Assembly: GCA_030737835.1 (NCBI GenBank)
Contig: CM060847.1
Location: forward strand, 8,818,704 to 8,882,703
DNA length: 64,000 nt
Origin: Acorus gramineus
Taxonomy: Eukaryota > Streptophyta > Magnoliopsida > Acorales > Acoraceae
Direction: 5' to 3'
Shown: in pieces, positions 23,301-35,856 of the stretch
How the letters are laid out: each line of letters opens with the position of its first letter
How positions within the stretch are numbered: the stretch's first letter is position 1
The notes under the pieces: generated by a model
What the model was told of the DNA's origin: nothing
Databases searched by the model: none
Seen by the model: the letters and a program-made list of their open reading frames with translations, nothing else
Position numbers and translations under genes: made by a program

Positions 23301-26300
23301 CCTTTCCAAAGGTGACATAGGATTTTGGGACTGACTAGGCTGTTGGTCGCCCTTGGTCCACCGGTAGCCTCTCCTCCACACCGTAGCTTACCTGGTCTAC
23401 TCCCACATTCAGCACAGTCCGAGTCCAAGATCAGGAGGTGCCTACTGATGGGAGCCCTCTGTCAGGATAGCCTGTCTAACGCTGAGGAGTTCCTACTCGG
23501 ATCCAACGAAGGGAACAGAACGGCCTATCCATCGCATATGATCCACTCGGATCCGCTGACAGCACAAGTCTATCACTCTAATGTCTCGAATTCCTCAGAA
23601 TTCCACCAGCGCGCATAACCAAGATGCGGGGAAACATATATTATAACCCCGAGGTTATAATATTCTCTATAGTGCCATGAATTCATCAGAATTCCCTCCA
23701 GGGCGCATATCCAAGATGCGGGGAACATACAGAATAATATGAGGAAAAGAGACCTGGGGAGGGTAACCTGGGGTCCCGATGTGGGACAACCCGCCAACCA
23801 TGCAAGGAACACGGAGTACCCTAACACGGGTCTCACCGCTGTCCTCGCTAGGCCCCTCCCCTATAACATTCTCTAAGCATGCTATTAATTATACAATCCA
23901 TATTATCATGGGCATGAATCTAACACACTAGTATTTAATTTAATTTAATAAATAAACTAGTAGGATGCATGCATAGGCCAAGGCTTCCTATCATGAAAAC
24001 AGGAGGCATGATGCATGGCTCTTACACGTATCCTAAGGGTGTAAGTCCCTAACATACAGAGTCTAGGGTAGCATGCATTCTACATTTTCATCATGCTCAC
24101 ATGCAATACATGTTATTACAGGTTAATATAATCCATGTCGCCCCAGGAGAGGTCGGTATACGCCCAAGTGCGTATAACACCTCTCTACTGGGTTGGATTG
24201 TCCCACTCACCAGTATCTGGGTCGACGCGCGACCGTCCGTCTAGATCTGCAAGACAGACATTCACTGGTTAGTATTAATCCACAATTATCATTAAATACA
24301 TACATAACCACCCCAAAACCCACAACAAGCATCCAACACCTCCCCAACAACTACCCGCGGCCTCGGCAACCACCCGCACGGCCCCCGGCAACCACCCGCA
24401 CGGCCGGCCACCGCCCGCACGGCAACCACCCGACTGCCCGGACGCACCTCGCGCGCACCTCGCGCGCCTTGCCGCACCTCGCGCGCACCTCGCACGCACC
24501 TCGCACCTTGCCGCACCTCGCACGCACCTCGCACACCTTGCCGCACCTCGCGCGCACCTCGCACGCACCTCGCACACCTTGCCGCACCTCGCGCGCACCT
24601 CGCACGCACCGCACGCGCGCCTGCCCGCGCGCACCCGACCTGGCGCCGCCCGGGGCTGCTGCTGCTGCTTGGCCCGGACGACCTGCCGCAGCCCGAGCGC
24701 CACCACCACTGCCCGAGACCACCCAAACCACCTTCCAACCACCCCCGACCGCCCTCCGACGACCCCCACAGCCGCCGACCACCCCCAAACACAAAAACCC
24801 CTCCCTAGCATTCATCTAAGCAAGAAAAAGGAGGGAAAGAAGGCTTACCGAGGGGAGGGAGCGAAGTCCGGACGCTCTCCGCGCGCCGAAACCTTCCTCA
24901 AAGGCTTTCCCACGCCCCGATCTATCACGGCCCTCGATTTGGCTCGAAACAGAGGAGAGAGAGAGGGGGACGGAGTGGCAAAACTCGCCGGAACGGGGAT
25001 TTAAAAACACCGGAGTGTAGATCGGGACCCGATCTACACTTCTCGTGTTTTAGGTTTTTGATTTTGAGGGGTCTAGGGGGCTTGAAAGGGTGAAAAACGA
25101 GAGAGAGGAGAGAGGGATCACGTCGGGAGAGACGATGAATAGTAATTTTTGATTTATTTGATTTCCTTTTATGAACAAGTCACTTAAAAACCCGGATACG
25201 CCCCGGAACTGCGAAATTTTTGCAAACGATGCTAGAATTCGATGAAATTTTCGTGGGAGGCATAAAATGACACCAGGACACCAAATATGCAGTTAGATTT
25301 TCAATCGGAGTCCTCTAGCTCAGGACAATTGCTAACAGTCCAAAAATAAGCGGTTCCGATCGAAAAACCGGTAAAAACCGAAAACTGCCAGAACGCTCTA
25401 ACGGTTATCAACAGGTTAAAAGTGACACATATATAACAGTTTGAACCCTGTTGGAACGCCTGAAGAGCTGTTTGAATTTTGTTCGAACTGTTGAAGGGCC
25501 GTTTGAACCCTTCTGATTTGTTCTGATTTGTCTGTTCTTTGAATTGTTCTGATTTTCTTTGTGTTTGTATTGGGTCTTTTTTTTTTATGTGATTTATTTT
25601 TCGTCATCATTGCATTGGTGGGAGGGGTCTTACTTTTTGGTTATTATTTTACGATGCTGATTTTTTCAGTATAATATGATAGGTCATAGTTCTCATGGGC
25701 GCCCTTCTTCAGCTTCTGGTGGTAGAGGCACACAAAAAGAAATGATTGAAGGTGCGCACACCAGGGGATGTATGCACTCCATTTTAATTCCACGAAATTT
25801 TTTTCATGTTTTACAGGGAAAATCGATTGTTTCTTTCCTTATATTTTAGAATCTGTTCCTTTTCTGTCCACTATGCAAATTCAGGTTACATATTGTTTTG
25901 AGTTTTTTTGGATGCTTTATTTCTCATCTCATTATGTTAGGTCATAGTTCTCATGGCCGTCCATCTTCAGCCTCTGGTGGGCTAGCAAGACAAAAGGAAA
26001 GGTTGGAAGTTCCGAGAATTGGTAAGTACTTTTGACACTTTTGTATGGAAAGGCCTGCTATTTACTGCTCATATTGGAGAATTAATATGTTAGGAACCTG
26101 ACATTTTCATTCTTTGTCTTCAATGATAGAAGAAGAATCCTCACATGCAAACACAGGTCGAGGTGCTGTAGACACTTGGCAAAGGAATAATCCCCATTCT
26201 GTTGGAGATGAGCGACAGGCCAATGTTGAAAAGTGGCATAGAGATCCACAAAAAAATTTGCCATACCCTCACTCAAACTTGCCACCCCACCAGTTTGATC

Positions 26301-29300
26301 CATGGCATGGTCATCCAGTCCAAAATCCTATGGAAAGAGCTTGGTATAGGCCACTTCCTCCTGGTACATATGCCCCACGTGGCGTTCCTGGAGGCTATCC
26401 TATTGTGGATCAATTTCCTTACTATCCACCTCAGCCAATTCCAAGACCAGGAGGCCCTGGTGGGTTCCATCCTAAAAATGGAGAAGCTTTTCATCCTTGC
26501 GTGCCTGATTCTCATGTTGTTCATAATCTTCCAGTCATGCCAGTTAGACCAGGAGGTTACCCTAGTCCATTGCCATATGATGGCTATTATGGTCCACCTC
26601 ATAGGGGTTTTTCTAATCCTAATGAACAAGATGCCCCGTTCATGGGAATAGGACCTCATCCAGGTGCTTATAATTACTATCCCAATCAGACCTCAGGCAA
26701 TGTCCATGCAAAGCCAGGTGGATATACTGCACCAGTGGACAAGGAATATGGACATGCCAAAGAAGCTTCTCGAGGACCTTACAAGGTTCTGTTGAAGCAA
26801 CAAGATAATTGGGTAGACAATGATTCAGAAGACAAAAAGGAGCATCCAGCAAAGAGTGATGTGGGATCATCAGTTCGGGTTGATGATCTTGGCTCAGCTT
26901 GTGGAAAGAATGAGCGGATGGAAATCTATGATCCAGCATCTGGTGAAAAGTCTTCTTCTCAGTCTAGCAGCTGCGGAGGGGAACACAATAAAGGTTTGCT
27001 CAATGACAAGGCAGCTGATGATACTCTGGTAAAAAATCCAGAAAAAGCTGCACTTTTGCCATGCCCTCAACAGCATCCAGTTGTCAAGAAAGATGCCACT
27101 CTAATAGAGAAAATAGAAAGTTTAAATGCCAAAGCTCGGATGGCCGATGGACGATATGATGCTGTACTTGGTTCAGCCAGGGAGGAGACGACGAAAAGAA
27201 CCAGGGTTGTGAATGCAAAAGTTGATCATTCTACTAGGGAGGTTGGCAATAGTAATATCACCAACAGAAAAGTTACCCCCAGTGGAGTTGGCAACTCTCC
27301 CTCAAAAGTGGATGCTTCCAACATAGATAAGAGTTCTGAATTTCGAAATAGTGAAATGAGTATATTGAAGCCACCGGAAACACATGCTCATGCAATCGGG
27401 TCATTGAATTCTTCCGAATCTGGAGAAAAGGTTCATACTCATGTTCTCAGAAGTACCCCTGGTTTGCAAGGTAGGAATTTTCAATCGCGATTGGATAGTC
27501 ACGAGGAGGACAAATGGAAAAACAGATCACCCAGCAGAGACAACTCTACTCTGACCAGGACTCTAGTCGAGACACAACCTGACATGCAAGTGCAAGACTC
27601 TCGCACCTCTGAAAGGGTGCCTGAGCAGGAGTTGCATCATGTCGGCAAGATTGGAGGTGAACCATATATGTCTTCCACTATGGATTCAAATGATCTTAAA
27701 GCACAGGTAACCCTATGTCCCTCTTGCATTTCTTCTTTTCCCCTCTCTCATTCATTGAAACTGTGTGTTTTCTTTTCATATTTTTTGCATTTGCTCACCC
27801 ATGTTCTATGTGCTGTTTTAATATTGTTGTTATGCCATTCATAGCGCGCTAAAATGAAAGAGATTGCGGCACAGCGTGCTAAACAGCTTCAGAAAGAGGA
27901 GGAAGAAAGGACAAGAGAACAAAAGGCCAAGGCTCTTGCGAAGTTAGAAGAGTTAAACAGGCGGACAATGGTAGAAAGTTCAAAGTCTGATCAATCATTG
28001 ATTGGTGTTGTGCAGCACAAAGAGGATGAATTCACGGATTCTGCAGTTTTTCACAACACATTCGCTGGGCCTGCCCAGTCTCACTCTTCAGGTTTTAGCT
28101 ATTCTGGTACAGCAGCTCAGATGGGTGGGAATGGTGCTGCTAGGGCTGTTGACTCTTCTGGTTCATCTACAAATGCATCTCTGGAAGATCTGAATGGTTC
28201 TCCTGAAAATCCATTGGCTTCCCAGAAGGACGCTGAGAAAGTTGAGGCTATGTCCCAGAAAACTTATTTGCAATCACAGGAAAGCGGTGCTTCTAAGCAG
28301 AAGCAGATGGATTATAAGAAAAGGCAGATAATTTCCCAGGAGAAGATTGTGGGTGAAAGGTCGGCACACATCACAGGAGTGGTAAGAGGGTTGAACAATG
28401 ATGGTGCATCTAACACCTTAATTGCATTAGCTGTTGACAGTCTGCCAGTTAATCCTAAACAGACAGAGGAGCCTGTGATGCAACACAAGAAGAAGCACAA
28501 TAGGAATGTGAAGAATAAGCAGAGACTGGATGAGGTTTCTTCAGGTGTTGTATCTCAGTTGTCACTGGCAATCGAAACTAATATTGAAAAATCAACTATG
28601 CAAAGCAGTAAGCTTGAACCTGCAGAATTAGTTGCTCAACCGATCGAGGTTCTAGATCAAAAGAAAAAGGAAACCTCTGTGACAGGGGATGTTTTTGGAC
28701 CACCATCTGCAGACCAAGGATTGTCTCAGCTTAGTGAGGCTCATGGTAGAGTTACTAACCAATTGAAACCTCAAACCCAAAGGAAGACGACGAGGAATCC
28801 ACAATCTGTGAGGACATCAGATAAGTTCCATGGGAATGAGGCCGTTTGGGCGCCTGTGAAACCAGTAAACAAAACAGAATCTTCTGAGGAAGCCATTCAG
28901 ATATCCTCAGCAGATGTCACTGATCAAGTTTCAGGAAAGAATGGACATAACTTGCAAGGTGTTGTGAGGAATAAGAGAGCTGAAATGGAGAGGTATGTTC
29001 CCAAGCATGTAGTAGCCAAAGAATCGTCTCAGCAAGGTACTTCTCAACAGCCTTTGCCTTATTCAATTACTCATTCTGTTCCTGGTAAGACAACAGTGGT
29101 GGTTGATAACAGCACCGCGTATTCTGAAACTGGTGTTATTGATGGATCTGCAAGTGGTAAAGCAGGATTTGCTGTCGAAGCAAAGAATGGAGGAAACAAT
29201 AAGCATCATAGGCATGGGAGAGGTCCTGGGTTATGGCGTCAGCGGAGTTCTACTGAACCAAATTCTGTTCCAAGGAACCTCAATGAAGAATCTTCTCCGT

Positions 29301-30268
29301 CTGACATTAGCAATAATGTTCAGAAGCATGTTGATCAGTCAGAACCTCCAAAGCCTGAAGTTCAGCCTCTGGAACAGCAGCCGGGGTATTACAATAACTG
29401 GGATGATGATGTCTCAATGCCAAGTGAACTGGTCCCTGTACCAATCATTGTCAAGGATCATAATATCTCTAGTAGAGGGAAGAGGCAGCCATATAAGGGA
29501 CAGAGAGGGCAATATCATGCCCCCGCTGCTAGCAATGATTACCAAAGTGAGCCATCTGATAGAGTTGTATCCCAATCTCAGGTTGAAAATCTGACCATCA
29601 ATGAACAAATGAGGTCGCACTGGCAACCAAAACCCCGTGCTTATCCCAATCATCATCAACAAGGAAACAGGGGAAATGGTGGGCAAAAAAATGCACCACA
29701 ACTTGGCTTGGATCAACCTCCGCATCTCAATGAGAAGATTAATGATGCCCCTGCTCAGTCGGAGACTCAGAAAACTTGGGTGGCTGATGTGCCAAATTCC
29801 AGAAATCAAGAGCTTAGGAGAGAGATGAAAAGGCATACAGAACAAGCGCGACCTCAAATGCAAGATTTGCCAACCATGAGTGAACCGCAGCATGAACCAC
29901 CAGTTCCTTCGGGGATGCGAAGACATGGACAAGGGGCTCGTTTTAACAGGGGGCAAGAAGGTCCCCTTAATGGAGGTCGACGTGAAGTGGGTCAGGATGT
30001 CAATGAGAAACAAAATGCACTGAGCAACGGAGACAACAGACAGAAGCATCATGCACATTATGAGTATCAGCCTGTTGGTTCTTACAATACTAATAATATC
30101 AAGGCGAATGAGTCGGTGCAGCAAAGCTTAGCCCCTGGTGACGAAGTTAGTGAGGCTTCTCGTCCAATGGTTCCGAGGAACCATGATAGGGGTCAGGGCT
30201 ATATAAGGCGTGGAGGTGGAGGTGGCGGCGGTAACTTTAATGGGCGGAACAGCAGGCCTGCTCCATGA
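20313..30268 (+). CDS. MOS1: MODIFIER OF SNC1 (MOS1) homologue
   Basis: In Arabidopsis, MOS1 is a nuclear regulator of immune-receptor gene (SNC1) expression with an N-terminal BAT2-like region; it also affects flowering and cell-cycle genes. Exons: 20313-20344, 20728-20808, 20903-20947, 21101-21473, 21683-21779, 25683-25751, 25941-26021, 26130-27706, 27845-30268. They give 4779 nt, exactly 1592 residues plus stop; the Arabidopsis protein is about 1400. The conserved N-terminus reads GMTVLGKVAVPKPVNLPSQR, then LENHGLDPNVEIVPKGTLSWG. FSLSSGDFPSLGSE follows, then a Pro/Gly/Tyr-rich segment. A Lys/Glu-rich helical segment lies at about residues 787-825 (AKMKEIAAQRAKQLQKEEEE), and the C-terminus is Gly/Arg-rich. 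Most of the protein is low-complexity and probably disordered. Oddities are a duplicated small exon (residues 210-259) and a 2.9-kb insertion in the 3.9-kb fifth intron. Confidence 0.92.
22477..22502. repeat. (GT)13 microsatellite in MOS1 intron
   Basis: A GT dinucleotide run just left of the solo LTR. It is preceded by two copies of GTACAGTACATGC-like text at 22432-22470. Confidence 0.9.
22534..25438. mobile_element. 2.9-kb solo-LTR-like insertion in MOS1 intron 5
   Basis: The insertion begins TGTCACGCCCC and ends ATATATAACA, the TG...CA termini of an LTR. It is flanked by a perfect 5-bp direct repeat GTTTG at 22529-22533 and 25439-25443. No protease, reverse transcriptase, integrase or gag frame is present, and I saw no second copy of either end inside, so a solo LTR (or a noncoding LARD/TRIM-like element) fits best. 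It is far richer in GC and CpG than the surrounding intron. Internal repeats include CCCTCACC(C/T)TCACCTTTCC blocks near 23200-23320 and CCAAGATGCGGGGAA blocks near 23620 and 23710. The long open frames inside it are composition artefacts. Confidence 0.75.
24445..24625. repeat. GC-rich minisatellite within the solo LTR
   Basis: Tandem, slightly varying copies of CTTGCCGCACCTCGCGCGCA and CCTCGCACGCA units, extremely rich in CpG. It produces long open frames in several registers on both strands, which are not genes. Confidence 0.85.
25683..26021 (+). repeat. Tandemly duplicated MOS1 exon (HSSHGRPSSASGG)
   Basis: Exons 25683-25751 (69 nt) and 25941-26021 (81 nt) both begin GTCATAGTTCTCATGG after a TAG acceptor. 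Both encode GHSSHGRPSSASGG, both are phase 1-1, and they then diverge (RGTQKEMIE versus LARQKERLEVPRI). Either could be skipped or repeated without breaking the frame. Confidence 0.85.
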
Positions 30269-30388
30269 GATGGTGCTGCTTATGTGACTGGAGAATAAAT
30301 CACAGATGAACACACTTTTATGGTCTTGAATTTTTTTTGTTCAGCGACAGTGCATTTGCTATGTGGCTCAAAGCTGACAAGTGCATAG

Positions 30389-30401
30389 GTATGCGCCCCC
30401 C

Positions 30402-30432
<31 letters not shown>

Positions 30433-30602
30433 AAAAACAAAAAGAACCCTCAATATATCCTCTGGAAAAAAAGAATCTTTTATATCCTAAAATGTTTATG
30501 TGGATTACAAAGTATGGTATGAAAATCCATTTGTGATATTTTGGGGGGTTTTGCAATACAGGATTTTTTGTCTGAGATTGCATTTTTTTTCTTTTCTGAC
30601 AG
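30389..30602 (+). other. Probable 3'-UTR intron of MOS1 containing a poly-C/poly-A tract
   Basis: About 120 bp after the stop, CATAG|GTATGC resembles a donor, and TTTTCTGACAG at 30592-30602 resembles an acceptor. The candidate intron contains a run of about 26 C followed by about 15 A (30397-30437). AATAAA at 30293 and at 31106-31111 are candidate polyadenylation signals, depending on whether the intron is used. Splicing here is inferred. Confidence 0.4.
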
Positions 30603-31111
30603 ATTGCCAATGAAGCATGAGCAGGCGAGAGAATCTATTTAGAAGGTGAGCATGTTATGGAAAATGAATTTTTATGTAACTTTTCTCTCTTCTTTTTTTG
30701 GCTGTAATGGAGTCATGGACAGCTTGTTATGTGCTCCATGGTTTGCGTTAAATGTAGAACCTGGGGTTTTGTTTACAAAACGCCTACATTTAGTTTTCAT
30801 TCTGCATGAGATCCGGCGCAGAATGTAAGTTGTAAGCTACATGTTTTTCATCCGTTATATCAAATTTCATGCTGATAGGGATGAAGTGGTGATGCTCTCC
30901 CCTGCTGTAAAGAACATGGTATCATATTCTCGCCCTATTCTCCCACTTCTGTTAGCTATTCTACAGAAATTCTTTACCCATGGTTGCGTTCGTGTGCCTT
31001 TTTTTGGTTACTTTAAAATTTCATGTTGGATTTATTTATTGAAGCACCTGAAGCATCCAATCGGACTCAGCCATCGGGAGAGATTTCTGTCAAGTCTTGA
31101 TCTTGAATAAA

Positions 31112-32460
31112 AAAGGGTGAATGTTCTTTCCCATGTTTGGTTTGTGGATATTTTATCCGGGCATAAAATAGTCATGTGGAGATAGAGGAGAATTAGATGC
31201 TCTTTTATGCGTGGTTGTTATTCTTTTCTCTGTTTGAGTAAAATGTATTCTGTGGTTGTCCTGTAATATGGTTAATAGTTTTGAGGGATAAGCAGAAGTA
31301 AACTATGCCTGCCTCCCTCAGGTGCATTTATTAGGATTTCTTCCAAGTTTATGAAGGCATTTCTTTTACAGGTTATCTATGCTAAACAAATTTTTTTTAC
31401 CAGTGGTTAAACCTGTTCTTCCCTGTTTACTTGTTTGATCAAGACCTGCTCTACTTGATATGATGAAAAATTCTGTCCAAACAACTCACTTTAATGTTGT
31501 CCAGAGGTGATATATGTTCCCCAACAAGGTACGTCTAGTCTGTATTGGGTAATCTTTAGAGTGGCTCAGAAAAAGTCAGTTTTTTGGCCTTGCCAAAAAG
31601 GTTCAGCCATTGTAATTACAATCATTTTTCTTTAAAAATAGATTGAGTTCCCATTTTCTACAAATTATATTGCGTATTTGTGTGCCCTTTCACACATGCT
31701 GATTTTAGAATAATGAAATGATAAAATTCAGATCTTATTTATGGAGGGATTGATTATCCTTTCCTTTTATTATTTATTATGCAAAGTACATTGGGTCATT
31801 AATTTTTTTAAAGTAAGCGCTGAGACTCCAGAAAATCCTTGGGGGCATAAATCTTTTTCTTTTTTAAAAAAAAACCACACTTGAAAAGAGGTAGAAAGAA
31901 TGTTTTAATTTTAAATTTTTATATATATTTTTGATTAATGAAGTATATACATTTATAAGAAATATAAAATATGTATTTTAAATTAATTAAATATTTGTCT
32001 TTTTATAATTTTTAGGCTTCCGCTTGGAAACTGATTCGAGAGTTATTTTTTGTGTGTTTGAAAACATAGTTGAGGAACACAACTTTCTGTAAACCTAGAA
32101 CCTCCTCAAACCATTTTCAAACATCGTCATAATCTAACAAGTCTTAGATGCTAGTTTAGGAAGAAGCTACCCCATTTGGAAGTGGGTCTGTTAATTTTTT
32201 TTTTTTTCTGAAAAACTATGTTGGTAGAAAGTTTATTCTCCATAAATTATGAAAAAGCTAGTTTTAAAACATTATTTTTATAAAAAACTGTTGTAACTCA
32301 GCTTTTTGTAAACTCAAAAACTCTCCAAATCCATTTACGAAAGGGAAGAAAAACTCGCGTACGTCCACGGTGTCATTTAATGGGCTGGGCTACGGCTCTC
32401 AATCGGGCCAAGTCCGCCAAGTTGGTACTCGAGCCCGGCTCGTATTGAGCGGAGGAGCAA
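31112..32460. other. Intergenic between MOS1 and the EMB2759-like gene
   Basis: AT-rich DNA with no coding exon recognised. The text around 32000-32340 (GAAAACATAGTTGAGG and AACTCAGCTTTTTGTAAAC) looks like decayed repeat, but no ends were resolved. Confidence 0.5.
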
Positions 32461-32479
32461 AGCGAGCGTGAAATAAAGG

Positions 32480-33449
32480 GGAGGGACGCACAACAACCGC
32501 CCTCCTTTCGTTCTTCATCACAGCTTGTTATCCATGTTTTAAAAGGCGTCTCTCCTCTTCTCTCCATCTCCTCTTGACGGCCTGTCTCTCGAAACCCTAA
32601 TTTTGTGAAACCCTAACAGTGACCCGACCTCCTTTCATTCTTGCTTCGTTATTTTAAAGCATCTCGTGAAGCAAATGATTCCTTCTTTGCAAGTGAGAAA
32701 CTCTCTTCTTCTTCTTTTTCTTTGGCTTTATTTTGTATTTGATGTTGTTCTTTGATTTGATGCTTTCATTTTCTAATCTTACTTGGAATTGTTTTATTTA
32801 GGTTTGTAATCGGTTCTGATTGGTGTGAAGTCGTGTTTGGGGAAGCATGTTAGGGTTAGGCTCTACTGGGCAAGTTATGATTGCTTTTTAGGGCTGTGAC
32901 ATTATTTTTAGGTTTACTCGCCTACTTTGAAACAGATGGTGTTTTCTGGTTTTGGATCAGTTTTGTTTGGTAGTAGATTATGTAGTTGAATTGTTGTTTG
33001 TGTTTTGTGCTTTGCGACGGTGGGTTATTAATTGCTGAATTAGGGGAATAAAGTTAGTATAGTAAGCGTGTGGGTGAATGTTGTAATTATTGTTATGTTC
33101 GTCTCAATTGGGTGTTGGTGGTTTGTTGTTTTTGGCTGTGTTTCTATTTGTTAATGTCAAGTAAATTGATGCTTATGGTATTTGGAAATATTGGGTAAAA
33201 TATTTGAGTTTCATTAATATTTGTATTCTGTCTCTTTGAATGCATGTTTGTTTCAACAAGTAAATGGATGTTGAAGGCTGATTTTCCTCTAATTGCATGT
33301 CTTTTTATGCAAATTGCGCTTTTCTATGTTTTTCTTTCCCTTCCTCAAAGTCCTTTTTTTTTTTTATGAGTATATGAACTGATTTTGGATTTGTATTTTC
33401 CAATATTAGATTTGGTTGAAGTGGTGAATGAAGGTTGAAAGTAAGGGCT
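32480..33449 (+). promoter_or_regulatory. 5' leader of the EMB2759-like gene, with upstream ORFs
   Basis: A noncoding exon is inferred ending at 32692 (TTTGCAA before a GTGAGA donor), and the leader resumes at 33410 after a TATTAG acceptor. Spliced together, an upstream ATG at 32675 opens a 12-codon frame that ends (TGA) in the second exon. A second ATG at 33429, out of frame, overlaps the main start at 33450. Both could damp translation. Confidence 0.5.
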
Positions 33450-35856
33450 ATGGCACTGATAGCCAATCCAGCACAGGTATAAATGGGTTAGTCGTGACTT
33501 AAATTTGTCCATCTATGTTTTCTTATTCATTATCAACCTCAATATTGGGGTCTGTAAGCTTGATTTGTGATCACAACTTAATAATGTGGGTTCCTATGTG
33601 ATACACTATTCTTACCATATATTTTTTTTGTATTATTCATTAATGATCTATGAGCTGCAAGTGCAGATTTGTTTGAAATTTGAAGATTTGATTGATGTAT
33701 TGTGGATCTCTTTCTCTTTGTTTTTCTTCAGGGCTCTTGTTCAACATTTTCCTCTAGGCCTTTACCATGTACACAAGGGTTGAAGTTGAAAACAGCTGTA
33801 TGTTTGCATTTTGTTGGAAGAGATATATGTTCATCATTGAAGAAACACTGCCTTTTCAGGTTAGAGTGCATCTATGTTATATTTTTATCATTGCAAACGT
33901 TGGCAGATCCTGATTTTAAGTCACATAATTGACGGAGCAATCCATTGACATATTTTGATGGACATAATAATCCATTGCATCTTCCTGTTCATATTTTCCA
34001 TATATGTTTGTGGTGATTCTCATTCTGTTAGAGATAATCACATAGCGGAATTGTAAGGGTTTGTGATGAAATGATAATAGGAAGGAACATACCCACGGAT
34101 GACAATTGTTTGGAAACTATCATGTCATGTTGACCTGTGTTAAATGATGCACTTGATATGTGGCTTTAGTTAAAAGCTTCCATCGTTGATATTAGTCTCA
34201 TTAAGCCTAGTCCATCTTGGTTATTCTTGGGTTGGTTACCAACTGTAATTCTATAGACTTCTTATTCCCCCCTTCAATTAATAAACCTGTTTAGATAGAG
34301 AATTTCTTGTTAGGACAGGAACTGAAAATGAGTTCTCATCTTGGATCTATTTATCACCCGTGATGAAGGGGGCCATGGGATTTTTGAAGAACCAGTGACC
34401 TGAAATTATTCTCATTAATGTTGTGCTCATCGTTTCGTTTAGTACTCATACACCTACTAATTGTGAATTTTTCAGTGTTAAACGACAGCCTATCATATGT
34501 CCAACGGGAAAACCTTTCAAAGTTTCATCATTTAAGGGAAGCCCTCAGAATGACGAGTCAGTTGGAAAGAGCAATGGAATGAAATGTACAAAAAAATTCG
34601 TTAAGCTCTCCCATACACCTCAGGAACGCGATGAAACAGTAACACGGTCTTCAGATGTTCAAAATGTTCCACTCTCCTATGAATCAGAAGATGGTGATAA
34701 CGGTATGGTCGGATCCCCAGTGATACAAAATTTATTTAAAAAGTGGTTGATGATGTTGCGCACACACCCATCAAGTCAGACAGATGAAGTTTTCTCAGGA
34801 CCATCCCAATGTGAAAACATACCAGAAACACAGAGTGGATCTTTAAGATTGAAAGCGGGCAATGTGCTGAAGGCTGCACTGGGCTTCTTTTTTGGGTTAG
34901 ATGTGGCAATACAAATCCCTCTTCTGCTTTTGTAAGTATATTCTTTCCATTGATCCAACTTCCTTGATCATCTTAGATGTGCATTGATCTAAGTAATGAT
35001 CAATCTTTTTTTTTTTGATATTAAGAAAATAGCCTCCTCAATACAGTTGGTAGAAGGCAGTGTAGTACTTCTGTGAGCATGCAAGGATGATCATGCCCTC
35101 ACTGTCCCTTAAAATATACATTGTCTGTAATGTATTCATCTTAAATGATCAAATGGTCAAATTGTTGTAGGGAAAAATAAGTTATGAGTTTCATGAGTGT
35201 TAAAAATGATTATTATCTATTTGTTGATCTGGTTTGTGGTTGTTGCTCCTTCCTTCTTCTCTTTATAATTGCTTAGGCTTCTATAATGAGTAATTTTAAA
35301 TCAAAGGCAACTCTCTTCCTGCTCTGCTGAAGATCTCGTTCTGATGGATTTGAAGCTTATTTCAGTCTTTTTTTATATATATTTCCGTGTCCTACATGCA
35401 TCATTACTTTTCTGATTAATGAATTGTTCTTGCACTTGCAGCATCCCTTTTTACCTAGCAGTAAATATGGTGTACGGCGCAGAAATCTCTAGGGAGTTGA
35501 CTCCTTTGTGGATCATTGGACCACCGGTCATTGCTCTTTATGTTAGGCTGATTCAAGGAGTGTGTGCTCTTTATGTATACTGCTTCAAACTACTAGTTAC
35601 AATCATAACAAACCTACCAACTTACTGTAAGTTGGCCACAAGTTATATAGCCGAAGGGAAACTTAAAGCGTTCCTCTATGCACGCCTCTGCCAACCCATA
35701 GTGGACATAATGTACTTTGATTATGGAGGGCTTCTGAGACAGAAAATGAAACAGTTGCAGGATTGGGCGGTCGAGAAATACCTGGACTATGTCGAATCGA
35801 TATGGCCTCACTATTGCAGGACAATCAGGTTTTTGAAGAAGGCGAATCTCATATAG
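33450..35856 (+). CDS. EMB2759: EMB2759-like membrane protein
   Basis: Exons 33450-33476, 33732-33859, 34476-34931 and 35442-35856 total 1026 nt, a 341-residue protein plus TAG, with all phases consistent. I recognise it as the plant-specific family of Arabidopsis EMBRYO DEFECTIVE 2759. Function is unknown beyond an embryo-lethal phenotype. The N-terminus MALIANPAQ plus a Ser/Cys-rich stretch could be an organelle-targeting peptide. The middle is polar (KVSSFKGSPQNDES). Residues around 190-215 (ALGFFFGLDVAIQIPLLLLF) and 230-270 (LWIIGPPVIALYVRLIQG) are hydrophobic and probably membrane segments. The conserved C-terminus ends KYLDYVESIWPHYCRTIRFL then KKANLI. Convergent with the polygalacturonase gene. 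Confidence 0.78.

Noticed and set aside
24193..25004. Several overlapping long open frames on both strands, up to 208 codons
   Set aside because: They arise from a GC-rich tandem minisatellite inside a solo LTR; products are Ala/Arg/Pro repeats in every frame with no domain.
22534..25438. CACTA or hAT DNA transposon as the identity of the MOS1 intron insertion
   Set aside because: Ends are TG...CA with a 5-bp duplication, which fits an LTR; there is no CACTA terminus, no 8-bp duplication and no long terminal inverted repeat.
29414..30124. 236-codon minus-strand frame
   Set aside because: Antisense shadow of the last MOS1 exon.
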